A stretch of 64,000 nt of DNA, from positions 310,001-374,000 of the forward strand of contig CM038918.1 in NCBI GenBank assembly GCA_021904315.1. The letters run 5' to 3'. The DNA comes from Sphagnum magellanicum. Taxonomy: Eukaryota; Streptophyta; Sphagnopsida; Sphagnales; Sphagnaceae. The position numbers were made by a program, and so were the translations under genes. Below, one piece after another: positions 1 to 10,799 of this stretch (its first letter is position 1; each line of letters begins with the position of its first letter). The notes below the pieces were generated by a model that searched no databases, was not told where the DNA came from, and was given only the letters and a program-made list of their open reading frames with translations.

Positions 1-3000
1 ATAAAGGTAAGGAAGGGTTAAAAAATGTATGTGGTGATGGTGTTTGGCATATTGAATGATGTCCCCCCAAGTTGAATGCTCAATGTTTTGCCTTGCAAAA
101 AAATACTAACATTTATTGCAAGGCCAAAATCATATCAAAGATAACAAATTGTCACATTCCTATTCCATGTTATTTTGGGTTGTGGTGTGCTTCCAAAAGT
201 GCATCCTACAAGGTTCACAAGTTTTAGTTTTATCGTGCAATGATTTCAACCATTACATTGGAAGCATTAGGAGGAAACATGCAACGGATAAGTTGAATGT
301 GCCTACAATATGGGGGTCCAACCACGTTAATAGGAATCACACCTACCCCCTTAAACTTGTGTTTTTTCACGAATATTCATGAGACCTTTTCAATACATCA
401 TTTAATTTTTTTTTCGATCTTAAATTTTTTGTTAATTGGGTGCATCCATAATAAAATGAGTCACACCCAATTCCTTTGTTCCTTTTAAAAGGGCAAGGAC
501 TTGAAATTAGAAATTGAGATGGCATGCAACCATTGCACAAAATTTATGGTTTAATCACATATTTGACTAAAGTACAATATATTATTATAATAAAATTTAG
601 TTTCTTTGAATTTTACAACTTATTCTTACATTTATCTAATAATTATTGGAAAGATAATTGCAAATTCTGGATTTTATAATTTATTCATATATCAATTCCA
701 ATGATGATCTGAAAGCATGGGAAGTTTAGTAATTATTCAATCTACATGAATATGAATTTTTTTCAAATTTTTTTTCAAATTTTGATCATTATTATGTGAT
801 TTACTCAGGACCTTAAAATTAGTTACATGTGTTTAATTAGTCCTTTTTCACCCTCAAATGTTGATATAATTGACTCATATTTTTATATGTCATTCTTAAT
901 ATATATTACATCACATTATGTCGATTACATGAATTTTTTTTAATCTTAAGTGAAATTAAAAATTGACAAGTGTGTTATTCAAGAGTGGTTGCAATGGCTC
1001 ATTATATTGCAACCTTACCCAATCCTATTATGTTAAGGTTTATATTAAACATTTGTTAAAATTATGTCACTAATTTTTTTCTCAAATTCTATTTTGTGTG
1101 TTTTTACTACTTAATTATCACTTAAACACATTGGTGACATAACATAAAAAAAAATTTAATGTAATTTTTATTCATTAGATTAATTTTATTTTTTTTGGAA
1201 ATGTAAAAAAACACATCCATTTGTAATTTTTTTTTTACAATTTAAAACACACAAAATTAAGCAATGGTTATGACTACTAGTTGTATGTGTTAGTCTAACT
1301 TCACTCATAGTTTGTGCAACAAAAGATTGATTTCATTCAATCCAAGGTAAAATTATTTAAAAAAAAACTAGTTTTTTTCTTTTGTGAATAATTAAAATGT
1401 CTTCCTCAAAATCCTTTTGGCAATGATAAAAATTCCTTTATCAATCAACTAAAAATGTCTTCCTTGGAATCTTTTTAGAAATTAGAGCTTTGCTTCAATT
1501 TCTATTTTGTCGAATGCAAATACTTGGCCAAAAACTTGCAACAATAAAAATATTTGACATCCAAGAATATTCAAAATTTCAATTCAATCTCAATAAATGA
1601 GAAGCTATTAAAGTTCTAAAAACAAGTATTTTGTCACCCAACCTCATTTTTCTTTTATGATGTGGGTGGATCTATTAGATTACTTTAGATCCATGTGAAT
1701 GCTAAACAATATGAGGTGACATTTGAAGGTTTCTTAGCTTGCACTTGCATGGATTTTATCATAATGATGACATGTTCCTTAGGTGCATGGGGAAGTGGGT
1801 GCATTGTAAGCACATGTATTACATTTTGTAACATGTCATACTTTTTGAACAAATGGACACTTTCATTGATTATTCAACTGTAGCTAGATCAAAATTCATA
1901 AACTAACAAGTTGTGCCATGACTACATAATAGGAGTAATTTGTAAATAGGGGATGTAAGTGTGCATCAAGGTCCTCTCATTTTCACAATTGGTTGCAAAT
2001 TTTGTGATGATGTGCCCTTTTATGTGGTGACCTACAAAATGCCGCATCTATTATGTTACCCACAAATTGAACACCCTTTTGAGAGCAACAATTTACTTCA
2101 AGACACATGTTCATCCGCTTCAAGACAACATGAATATGGAGGCTATTGAAGAGATCAAGGTCTTGGTTGAGAGTGAGGTTTCTCACACACACATTGGGGA
2201 AAAAACTTTTTAATTGTTCTATTTATGAGTAATTTTTTTTTTGTCTCGACACCTATTGAATAAGGATGAACTTGTGGAAGGCAACAAAGTCATCAAAAAC
2301 TCCAATGACCACTTGCAACCATCACTTGCACAACAGAGAACATGTGGACCAAGAGGGAAAAAAAATGTCATTGATGCAAATAGTGCGAGTGCCTATGGTA
2401 TATGTTGAATTGCACATATACTAAATGCTTTTCAAAGCTTACATTGCGCAGGCCCCAAATTTTATTATGAGGCAACTAAGTTGATTAGGCATTTATGTAT
2501 TGTCCATTAAACTATTTCTTACCAAGTCCAAATACACTATCAGCAATGTACCTACATAGGTGGAAGAATATTATGCAAAGAGCATTGGTTTAGTTTTTTT
2601 TTGTTTCTTTGGCTTTTTGTTCTTAACATTCCTTTCAGGAAGTTTATGATTAATTCTTTCATACCTTGATAATGAAAAGATAGGGAACTATCTATCTAGA
2701 GTCAGTGAGACTCACAGCTGTGATTTGTTGTATTGAATATTGCTATTAGAGGCAATGTCAAACTTTTCAAACCTCGTGCATAAAAAAAGGAGGTTTGAGC
2801 TTGTTTTTTTCGGTCAATTGAAAACTGGACACAATTCCAGAACAAAAAGCAAGATTCTGAAGAAAGTTCTTTTACAGGAATTCCTCTTGGATATGCAGAG
2901 AGTGAAAGCAAGGGTGACACGCTTTCAGTTAAGATTCCTGAGCTTCAAGAAAAGCCCCATTTGGGTTCAGAGAATATTCGTATGGTTGTCCACAGGAGGA

Positions 3001-3227
3001 GCATTATGGTCAGAAACCTCCAGCTTTTGACTAGTTTTGTTTTCAAACTTCAAGAAATAGACTTAGTTCCAGAAGTTTATTTGGGCAAATCAGAGGTTCT
3101 AACATAGTTTTGAAACTAACTAGTAGTCAAAAAAGATCTACAGATTCATGCTTCATCTAGGTGGGCATGGCCCAGATTACCGGACATCATGTTCTGGAGT
3201 AATGCAATGATGAGCTAAAGGTTCAAT
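1..3227. other. AT-rich intergenic stretch, no gene seen
   Basis: Long homopolymer-rich A/T sequence broken by short reading frames with no recognisable protein similarity and no plausible splice structure. It ends at the stop codon of the minus-strand YCF54 gene, so its last few hundred bases should contain that gene's 3' UTR. No tRNA, rRNA or transposon coding remnant was recognised. Confidence 0.6.
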
Positions 3228-4821
3228 CTAGGATGCTGTTTGTTCAGCCTCCTTGAGCAAAAAGGGAGTCCACCACTCACCCTCATATTTTGGGTATGGT
3301 GCTTTCCACACCTGGGGTTTTTCAAACTTCAGTTCTACTGGGTTGGATGCCAAGGCCTCCTTCAGTGTGTCTGCTTCATATTCTCCCCTGAGCACTCGAT
3401 CCATCCTGAGCTTCATGAACCTGCAAGACAAGCTCTTGGTCATGAATTGATGGTTTCAAAGTTATACTTTGTCCTGAGGCTGCAAACACATTTTTCCATG
3501 ACGTAAAGAAGCATTGTATCCAGAGATGAATCCATGCCAATGTCCACACAGACCAGACCACCATGCCCATCATGGTCCTTGCCTACATGGCTCTCTCTCG
3601 GCATACACATGGCCCCTTAAGCCATGTGTATGCCCGGAGACAAGTAGCAAGAGATACCAAAATGAAACAAAAGACCAATTTCAGCCTGCTTACGTGATCC
3701 AGACTTTGTCAGTTGAGACAAGTGCAACTGCAGGCCTGTTTAGACGCCTAGCAATGTCAGGAAATTTGTCGAGAAACTTGGGTTCAATGGCCAGCCAGAA
3801 GTTCTGTTCCTTGTTTCGCTCACTGAAGTTCCGCAACCGCTCCTGCATTAGCTCCTGAAAATGCTCCTCATCATCCAGCATGAACTTGGCATTTGCTATA
3901 AGAAAATAATACTTGGTTTTCTGCAACAGATTCACCAAAAACACCAAAACCCTTCAGCAAATGTGCAAGGCACTTTGGTGACCAAGTTAAATACCTTATC
4001 AGGGCCTTAAATCCTGACACAAAACCTGAGTATTCCCAAACTAGTTCTAGCAACCATTGTTTGTGCAACAGAATTTGTACATGATTCTCTAACTGATGCA
4101 AGTTAATATTGCATAGGTGGAATTGTTGATTTCTGTCAGAGACTGTGCTTTCCATATAGCGTCCCATCCTCTCAGAGATATACAATTTGCTATAAGCTTG
4201 AAATCTTATACTAGGCTGCGGTCACAAAGGTGAAAGGCGCCCACCAACTGTACCTTGCAGAACTTCGGAAATTTCGAACAGGCTTCCGTGATGTGCAGGG
4301 GACGAGAAAGAAAAATGAACAAGTTTTTCTAAAAAAGACGAAACAAAAGTGGCATGTTGACAATGTGATAGAACTCTCGCGAATTGGAGTTCGAATGAGG
4401 CTCAAACTCCTAAGAAGACTACAAGCGAGAGAGAAAAACACAGGGTTGAACAAGACAAGAGATAGTCGAAGGAAAGAGAGCACGACGGGACTGGAAAAAA
4501 AGGTACCTGGTCGGTGGAAGTCTGGGACGGTTCCAAAGCTTCCACAACTCTCTCAGCAGCAACCGCTCGTACAACCGCAGCAGCAGTTCCTCTCTCTACT
4601 CCCGCTGGCCGCACACTCTTATTACACACCCTAGACTGCAATGCAGTTCCCGCCAACGACGAGCCACAGGAAAGCGAACGCGCAGGCTGCACGACTGCTG
4701 CTACACGCGCACTGTGCAAGCCACGCCGCAGTCCAGTGCTAGCCGTGGTAGTCGAACTCTCCACAGAACAACTTGCCGCTGCACATGGCGCAGCCGCCAC
4801 AAAGCACAGCGCAGAAGCCAT
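3228..4821 (-). CDS. YCF54: YCF54/LCAA, cyclase accessory protein of chlorophyll synthesis (3 exons)
   Basis: Three exons on the minus strand: 4821-4507, 3920-3694 and 3420-3228, totalling 735 bp and 244 residues. All junctions are GT..AG (CAG|GTACCT, CAC|GTAAGC donors; TTGCAG acceptors) and phases match (0, then 2). Residues 1 to about 100 are Ala/Ser/Arg-rich with few acidic residues until the end, as in a chloroplast transit peptide, starting MASALCFVAAAP. Exons 2 and 3 encode the complete Ycf54 domain: KYYFLIANAKFMLDDE, a segment with NFWLAIEPKFLD, VALVSTDKVWITFMKLRMDR, and the conserved C-terminal APYPKYEGEWW. In cyanobacteria and plants Ycf54 is needed for the aerobic Mg-protoporphyrin IX monomethyl ester cyclase (AcsF/CHL27), which forms the isocyclic ring of protochlorophyllide in the plastid. 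The start is the first ATG of the transit-like reading frame. No neighbour belongs to the pathway. Confidence 0.94.
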
Positions 4822-5107
4822 GGTCGAACTAACCCCAGATAAGCTAAGCTACAGCCGATCTCTCAACTGAAAACTGCAGAGGAGATTTTGCTTCAACTCA
4901 CAATTCCTTCTTCTCTTCTCCTCAAGAACACATTTCAGGTTTATCGCTTCAATAGCGTTGCAGTCCAAGTGCTGATGCTCTTGTTGTCGAGCAAGCGAGC
5001 GCGATTTCAGCCCCGCACCTCGTTGTTGAGTAAGCGAAGGGAAAACAATCAGCAAAGAGGCAAGGGGGAAAATCTCGACCTTAGCCTTATCCACAAAAGC
5101 AAACCGG
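4822..5107 (-). promoter_or_regulatory. Presumed 5' UTR and promoter region of YCF54
   Basis: This is the upstream side of the minus-strand YCF54 gene. It is less AT-rich than the surrounding intergenic DNA and has no convincing coding potential of its own. No clear TATA box was identified. The 57-bp minisatellite begins within about 290 bp of the start codon and so lies in or next to the promoter. Confidence 0.35.
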
Positions 5108-5440
5108 AGGTGATGAAAAAGGAGAACGGGAAACAGGAGCAAAAACTCTGTTCAAGTGATGAAAAAAGAAAATGGAAAAATATGGAAACGACGGAAGCAA
5201 AACTCTGTTCAAGTGGTGAAGAAAAAGGGGAATGGAAAACATGGAAACGGCGGCAAGAACTCTGTTCAAGTGATGAAAACAGGGGATGGGAAAATATAAA
5301 AAACGAAAGCAAAAATTCTGTTCAAGTGATGAGAAAAGGGTAATGAAAAACATGAAAACAGAAGCAAAAAAACTCTGTTCAAGGGATTGAAAAAGGGGAA
5401 TGGAAAACATGAAAATGGAATCACATGAAACTGTTCAAGT
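5108..5440. repeat. Minisatellite, about six copies of a 56-57 bp unit
   Basis: The core CTCTGTTCAAGTGATGAAAA recurs with its TTCAAG at 5151, 5208, 5265, 5321, 5378 and 5434, giving spacings of 57, 57, 56, 57 and 56 bp. Between cores lies a purine-rich spacer with GGGGAATGGAAAACATGGAAA-like sequence that varies between copies. The array gives apparent long reading frames on both strands because the period is close to a multiple of three. These are treated as artefacts. It lies directly upstream of YCF54. Confidence 0.92.
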
Positions 5441-7111
5441 GCCTCGTCCTGTAAATTATTAGGAAATTTTATATGGGGAAAAAAATTAGAGCTTGAAATT
5501 AACAGTTTTTGAGAGGTGGCAGAAATAGCCACAGAAGGGAGAAAATTTAGAGCTTGAAATAAACTTTCTTTTTAGTGGTAGAATTTTGAAAATAAAATAA
5601 AATAGAGCATGAAAGTAAAACAGTTTTCAGTGGAGGAAATATGAGAAGAATATAAAAAGCTTGAAATTAAAAAAAGGTTTCAATTGACCAATGATCTATT
5701 TAATAGAATAAAATTATCTGCAAAGGATAAAACTCAAATGAGTAGAACCTTGTGTTGCCTTGAAACTGAGGGCAACAATTAAAATTACAAGAAGGGGGTT
5801 GTGCGAAATGAAAATAATAATAGAGAAGAAGAAAACTTAAATTTCCTCTTCAACTCAAAGATAATTTGAGTTTCTTGGTATTTCTTTGTGTTTTGTTTGC
5901 ATCTATTTGTTTATTTAGGGGCCTATTATTGTTACTGGATATTTAAAAAAGGACTCAGGGGATTATAGAAAGCGTACTTAAAAGATGTTTAAAGATTTTT
6001 TAAAAATTAGGAGATACTTAGGAATTATTTAGGTGGCTATGTATGGGATTGATTCATAGCTCTTATAAACATTATATTAATTCTTAAATAGTCCCTTAAG
6101 TAGATTTTCTGTATCCCCCGACTTAGATAGGTCTTTAGGTAGTCCCTAATGTAATCTCCCTAACGTAAGTTTTTGATAGTCCTTATATTAAATAGCCTAT
6201 GACCTAGATAGGTCCTTAGGTGATCTTTAGATAACCCTTAAATAGTAGTCCCCTAAATAATCCCTAGATATCCCTTAAGCTAAGAAATATTTTTATAATC
6301 TCCTAGGTAGGAGATACTTCAAGAAAACTGGTTTTAAAAATGTTACCAAACTAAAACCAGAGTCCAAATGTGGTGAGATGTTTTCAAATAATTTTTTAAA
6401 AAATTGAAATTTTTTTTCCCAGAAAACTGAAAATGTTGTGACAATAATATTCCATTTATTTTTATTTTTTTTCATTTTGGCGAAATTTCTCCCAAAAAAG
6501 AACGCTGGTTCGTACATCGAAACTTTTAAAGAGTATTCTTCCCCATGATATGCACAATTAGAACTCAGTAGGAAAAATAACATTAATGGGAAATTGATAG
6601 ATTAATATGCTTTTTAGCAACATGTAATGGCTCCTAAACTGAAGTAATTTGCTAATTGCCCAAACTTGGTATTTTCCATCTTCCAAGTTTGATCAATATA
6701 CAAGGAATTGTTTTTGACAAATTTTGTTGCTTTTTTGACCAAAAAATAAATGGGAACATTAGGGGAAGTTTTTTTTTCCGAGTGTAAATTTAACTAGTTT
6801 TGCTATTTTTGGGAAAAATTCAACAAAATTTCAATATTGCAAGATTGAAAAAATAAAACCCTGACAAGGATACACTCCATTGAAATCAACAACAAATTTT
6901 CTTGTTGATACTATTTTGGTTGACCACCAATGGCAAGCTTTAGAAGATGTGTTTGGTTCATGGAGGATATTGTGGGATGGTAGCAAAGCTTTTCTGACTG
7001 GAACAAAATGTGTGGCAATTTCTGAAACTATGGTGAAGTAGAACAGGAAAGCATTGTTTCAAAAGATGCCCTCAAACCTTGCCTGCATTTACAATGTCCC
7101 AACAGCATCAC
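5441..7111. other. Intergenic AT-rich stretch with degenerate short-unit repeats
   Basis: No gene was recognised. Between about 5950 and 6300 the sequence cycles through variants of CCTAGATAGGTCCTTAGG and TAGTCCCTTAA, a degenerate short-period repeat. The remainder is A/T homopolymer-rich with short frames lacking similarity. Confidence 0.5.
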
Positions 7112-7435
7112 ATTGTGAGAGATGAGATTGCCAAACACATTCTGGCATAATCCATGATCCCAGATTTCATAGACATGTCACTGAGCGCATCATCAACAGA
7201 AACATTGAACTCACAACCACTTTGAATGATCTATGGAACACTCTTTGTGCATCTCCAGTGCTGATATCATACCCCAGTGCTAATATTGTGAGAAATGAGA
7301 TTGCCAAACACATTCTGGCATGATCCCGGATTTCATAGACATGTCACTGAGCACATCATCAGCAGAAACATTGAACTCACAAGCACTTTGAATGATCTAT
7401 TGAACACTCTTTGTGCATCCCCAGTGCTAATATCA
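7112..7435. repeat. Near-tandem direct duplication of about 150 bp
   Basis: 7112-7270 and 7284-7435 are copies of one sequence with scattered substitutions and a small deletion in the second copy. Both contain GAGATTGCCAAACACATTCT, then CATAGACATGTCACTGAGC, then AACATTGAACTCACAA and CTCTTTGTGCATC. A short third echo follows at about 7438-7465. No coding function was seen. Confidence 0.85.
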
Positions 7436-8482
7436 GACTCACAACCACATTAAATAATCTGCTGATGGACACACCTGCCTTTTCAAGCACATAAACTTGC
7501 ACATGCATGGAACACTCAAACAAAGGTGAAGTCATCTGGAATAATGCCCTGTTGTTGCATGTGTTGGAAAAGCTTTGCATTTTGCCAGCCATAATGCACC
7601 TTGTGAGCATTGAAACACATGGAAAAAATGTTCTACATGTACAGATCGTGGGCACATTTTAGCTAGCTCTGCTTCAACTAGGTGGACTCTGATTTTCCAT
7701 TTAGCCATAGTGCTTTCTGTATCCATGATAAAATCAGGATAGCATTGGTGTTCAATGGTAACACAATTTCTGGACTAGCAACATAACAAACTGTGAGACA
7801 TTGAAATCAACAGAGCTAATACATGGAGAACACACTTTTCATTGCAGCAAAATTTCACACTACAAGAAACAAAAAAGGGATTCAAACAAATGAATTCCTC
7901 TCCAGAAACCAACATCTCAAAACAGTACAAGAGCAAGGATGAAGTTCCAGAAACCACCTGGAATTGGATCTGAAACTTGCTACTGCTTGAAACTATGATT
8001 ACACCTACTACTATAAAAGCAGGTCAGTGGAGATTCTCAGAATGTTACTCCATCTTGTTCAGTGCATACACTGTTACATAAATCATTAGAGAGCTTAACA
8101 CTTATTGTCACCAATTTGAGAGGTTTTTCTGTTTGTGGTCTTGTAAGAACAGTAAATTTGCAAAAGGATTTCAGAACCCTGTGAAATTGCAGCTAGTTAA
8201 GAAGCCCTATTCAAAGTAGAAGTGAATCATGTCTGCCATAAACAGGTAATTCAAAAGACAACATTCATTGGGTGTGTGAAAATAAAAATGTATCAAATCC
8301 ACATGACAACACAATGCAACTGTGATTGCAGTCACTGTTGTCTCCTGAAATAGACTCTCAGCTCTTGAACACTTCAGCTGACAAAGGTAGAAGATTGGGC
8401 ACGACAATTGTCCTACCAAATAACACTAAAAGGAGCCACAATAGCAGCCATCTAAACTCAAGCAATGGTATTGGCCTGAAGC
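7436..8482. other. Intergenic stretch downstream of the DUS1-like gene
   Basis: About 1 kb without a recognisable gene, lying on the 3' side of the minus-strand dihydrouridine synthase. The part next to 8482 should contain that gene's 3' UTR. No clear repeat or RNA gene was found. Confidence 0.5.
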
Positions 8483-10367
8483 TCACCCTCTTGAAGGCTC
8501 CAGAAGTGGGGTTTCAGATGGCAAAGCCTCCATGGCAAGCTCAATTCTATCCTCTAACTTCAGAGGGGGCAATGGCACTTCACGAGCCATCAATCGACAT
8601 ACCATGTCCTTCAACCAATCAAGGGAGACTCTGTACTGTTTATTCAGCTCCTCCCGCAAATCTGGGTGCTTTCGAAACCATGGCCCCAGCATGCGGTGAA
8701 CATGTGCACGAATCATTCGTAATGGAACTGGGTACTTCTCACAAAGCTCTAAGTACTCTAAGAGTAATGCAGGTTCATTAAGCTTGTGTTCAGATAGCAA
8801 TCGACCATCTCCCTCAGAATCTATACCCAGGGACTGCATACGGCAGCCTGAAAAAAGGGCAGGGTTTTCTAGCAATGACTCTGCTGATAGCACACCATCC
8901 ACACCTGTTGCAGCTATACAGTCATATACATCCTCAAGCCACCGTATATTTCCATTAGCCAATACAGGTATTTGGAGAACAGATTTCACAGCTTTGATGA
9001 CATCCCAGTCTGCTCGTATTGCTTTACTGTCCTTCTGGTCTCGAGTGCGGCCGTGAATTGCTAACAGAGAGCACCCTGCTTGCTCTAGCATAAGAGCATA
9101 TGCAAGAGTCTCTTCCAGCTTTGGAAACATGCGAATCTTGCATGACACAGGCGTTGATAAACTTGATGCAAGTTTGGAGACCAAAGATCGCACTAAAGGT
9201 AGATCATCCATCAAAAACGCTCCATAATTTCCCCGCTTTGCTATCCTTTGAGGGCACCTTCTCAATCCAAGAAATCGTTGATTCTCAGTTAATTCACATC
9301 AGCATATGAGAGGGCTCAGGAGGAGCATGTGAGGTTTCAGTTCTTAGGTTAGCAACTGAACACGAAAATTGAGAGAAAGAAATCAACAAAGAGATAGAAA
9401 GTGGTGTAGATGGATACCCGAAGTTAATGTCAATGTAATCACACTGGTCTTCAACAAGACGGCTTGCTTCCAGCAATGTATCTGGATTATTTGCACAGAA
9501 TTGCACAAACAATGGACGATCCTCCTGTCACAAATCCTCTGAGAATAAGTGTCCTTCCAACTCTCAAAACCCTAGTTTCTGATCAGGAGCATCTCGGATT
9601 ACATCATTGAATTGTGCATGGAGAGATTGTATTTGATTCATTGTGATTATGATTTTTGTTTCAATTCTACAGTTTAGCTTCTTCAGCAGATCTGAGGGCA
9701 TCGATAGGCTTACAGGGCAAGTAGTGAACTCCTTGCGGTATTTCAAGTTTTCAGCGAAGAGCCGCGAGTGAAACATGGGAGTGTAAGCTGCAGTGGCCCC
9801 GTACTTCCGACAGAGCAAACGAAAAGGGAGCTCAGATTGATCAACCATGGGTGCTACCAACAGCTTCGGTGACCCTAGTTTTCTCCAATGTTCCCACGCC
9901 GCTTCAATATGCGATCTGTGCGTTAAGCTCCTCATGTTCTCTTCAACCTTCAACCTCTTGGAACAAGTAGCATCCCCATTAGACCTCTCATCACAGACTC
10001 TGATACCAACAACGCTGCTTTTTTCTTCTTGAGAAGTGTCGACAGACCCAGTGTGTGCAGCAGAGTTTCCATTCACTGAAACTTCAACAACTCTCTCCAA
10101 AGCAGCAACCGGGGACATCAGTAGGCTCCCTCCTTCTTCTTGTTCCGAGGCCGCCATCGCACTTCCCGCAGTCACAGAACCATTTACCAGCTCGGGACCC
10201 TCCACCACGGCCGGCGTAGTAGTTGACGCTCCCGCGAGCGCCAGAGACGAGAATTGTGCAGGATTGCAACACCGAGATGACAACAGCAATGAGTAGAGAA
10301 CTTGCAATTCACGGAGAGCTCGCCCTCGCAGGGGAATATGATGGCAGAAGAACTCCGCTACCTTCAT
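8483..10367 (-). CDS. DUS1: tRNA-dihydrouridine synthase, Dus1 type (3 exons)
   Basis: Exons 10367-9714, 9524-9418 and 9257-8483 give 1536 bp and 511 residues, with GT..AG borders and matching phases (0, then 2). The enzyme reduces uridine to dihydrouridine in the tRNA D-loop using FMN and NAD(P)H. Visible motifs are the FMN-binding APMVDQSE near residues 172-179, the catalytic FGCPQ with Cys at about 255 (its glycine codon is split by intron 2), the SCKIR lysine near 294, HGRT near 322-325 and VLANGN near 352-357. The C-terminal region has [16 protein letters not shown] as in Dus1 proteins. The order and wording fit the plant/yeast Dus1 (D16/D17) subgroup rather than Dus3, and no CCCH finger is present. 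The N-terminal extension of about 165 residues is low-complexity and long. An in-frame TGA directly precedes the ATG at 10367, so this is the most upstream start. Met71 (about 10157) is an alternative start. Confidence 0.94.
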
Positions 10368-10481
10368 TCAGAGACTCACACCCAAGCTCTCAACGCGTAG
10401 CTCTCCGAAATCTCGTCCACAAAGCTCCGCAGGAACATGACGCAGAGAGCGGAAATCGACGACTGCGCTCAAAAAACAGGA

Positions 10482-10498
10482 TTAGGGTTAGGGTTAGG
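10482..10498 (-). promoter_or_regulatory. Telobox-like repeat upstream of the DUS1-like gene
   Basis: Two and a half tandem TTAGGG units on the plus strand read as CCTAACCCTAACCCTAA in the orientation of the minus-strand gene, about 115 bp upstream of its first ATG. Teloboxes (AACCCTAA) are established promoter elements of plant translation-related genes such as ribosomal proteins and eEF1A. A tRNA-modification gene fits that class. That it acts here as a regulatory site is inference. Confidence 0.5.
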
Positions 10499-10695
10499 TG
10501 CTCCTTGTTGTTTTATGATACTAGGGCTTGCGGCTGATGCTTGTTTTGCGCTGAGACCTGAAGGAGGCGTCGAGGATGTCTGATTACGGTTTGAGCAGCT
10601 CTTGCCCTTGAGGCTTCAATACTCACAATTGCTTCTGCGTCTTTCTGCTACCTTCTCCTTCTTAAACATGTCCTAGAGCCAGTACTCTGCTTGAG

Positions 10696-10784
10696 AGAAT
10701 CTGTTGCTAGAAAATGCTTACAAGACTCTCAGACAAACGATAGGCGTTTGGGAATCGTGAAAGCTTTTTCTAGCAGCAGATTCT
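10696..10784. repeat. Foldback/hairpin sequence, 24-bp arms
   Basis: The left arm 10696-10719 (AGAATCTGTTGCTAGAAAAT...) and right arm 10761-10784 are reverse complements at 22 of 24 positions, separated by about 41 bp. Sequence following the right arm (AGAAGTCCAAAGAT) recurs at about 16770, so this is probably the end of a dispersed element and not a private locus feature. A microRNA precursor is possible but not supported further. Confidence 0.6.
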
Positions 10785-10799
10785 GAGAAGTCCAAAGAT

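Noticed and set aside
4888-5343. Long charged frames on both strands through the repeat array
   Set aside because: Generated by the near-multiple-of-three period of the minisatellite; no splice or start context.
5108-5440. Regularly spaced repeats resembling a CRISPR array
   Set aside because: The whole unit repeats with drift, there are no unique spacers, and the sequence is plant nuclear DNA with no cas genes.
8326-8781. 151-residue plus-strand reading frame
   Set aside because: Lies antisense to the last exon of the DUS1-like gene, whose protein is clearly recognisable; the plus frame has no similarity.
10696-10784. MicroRNA precursor
   Set aside because: Only the hairpin supports it; flanking sequence is repeated elsewhere, so a mobile foldback element is more likely.
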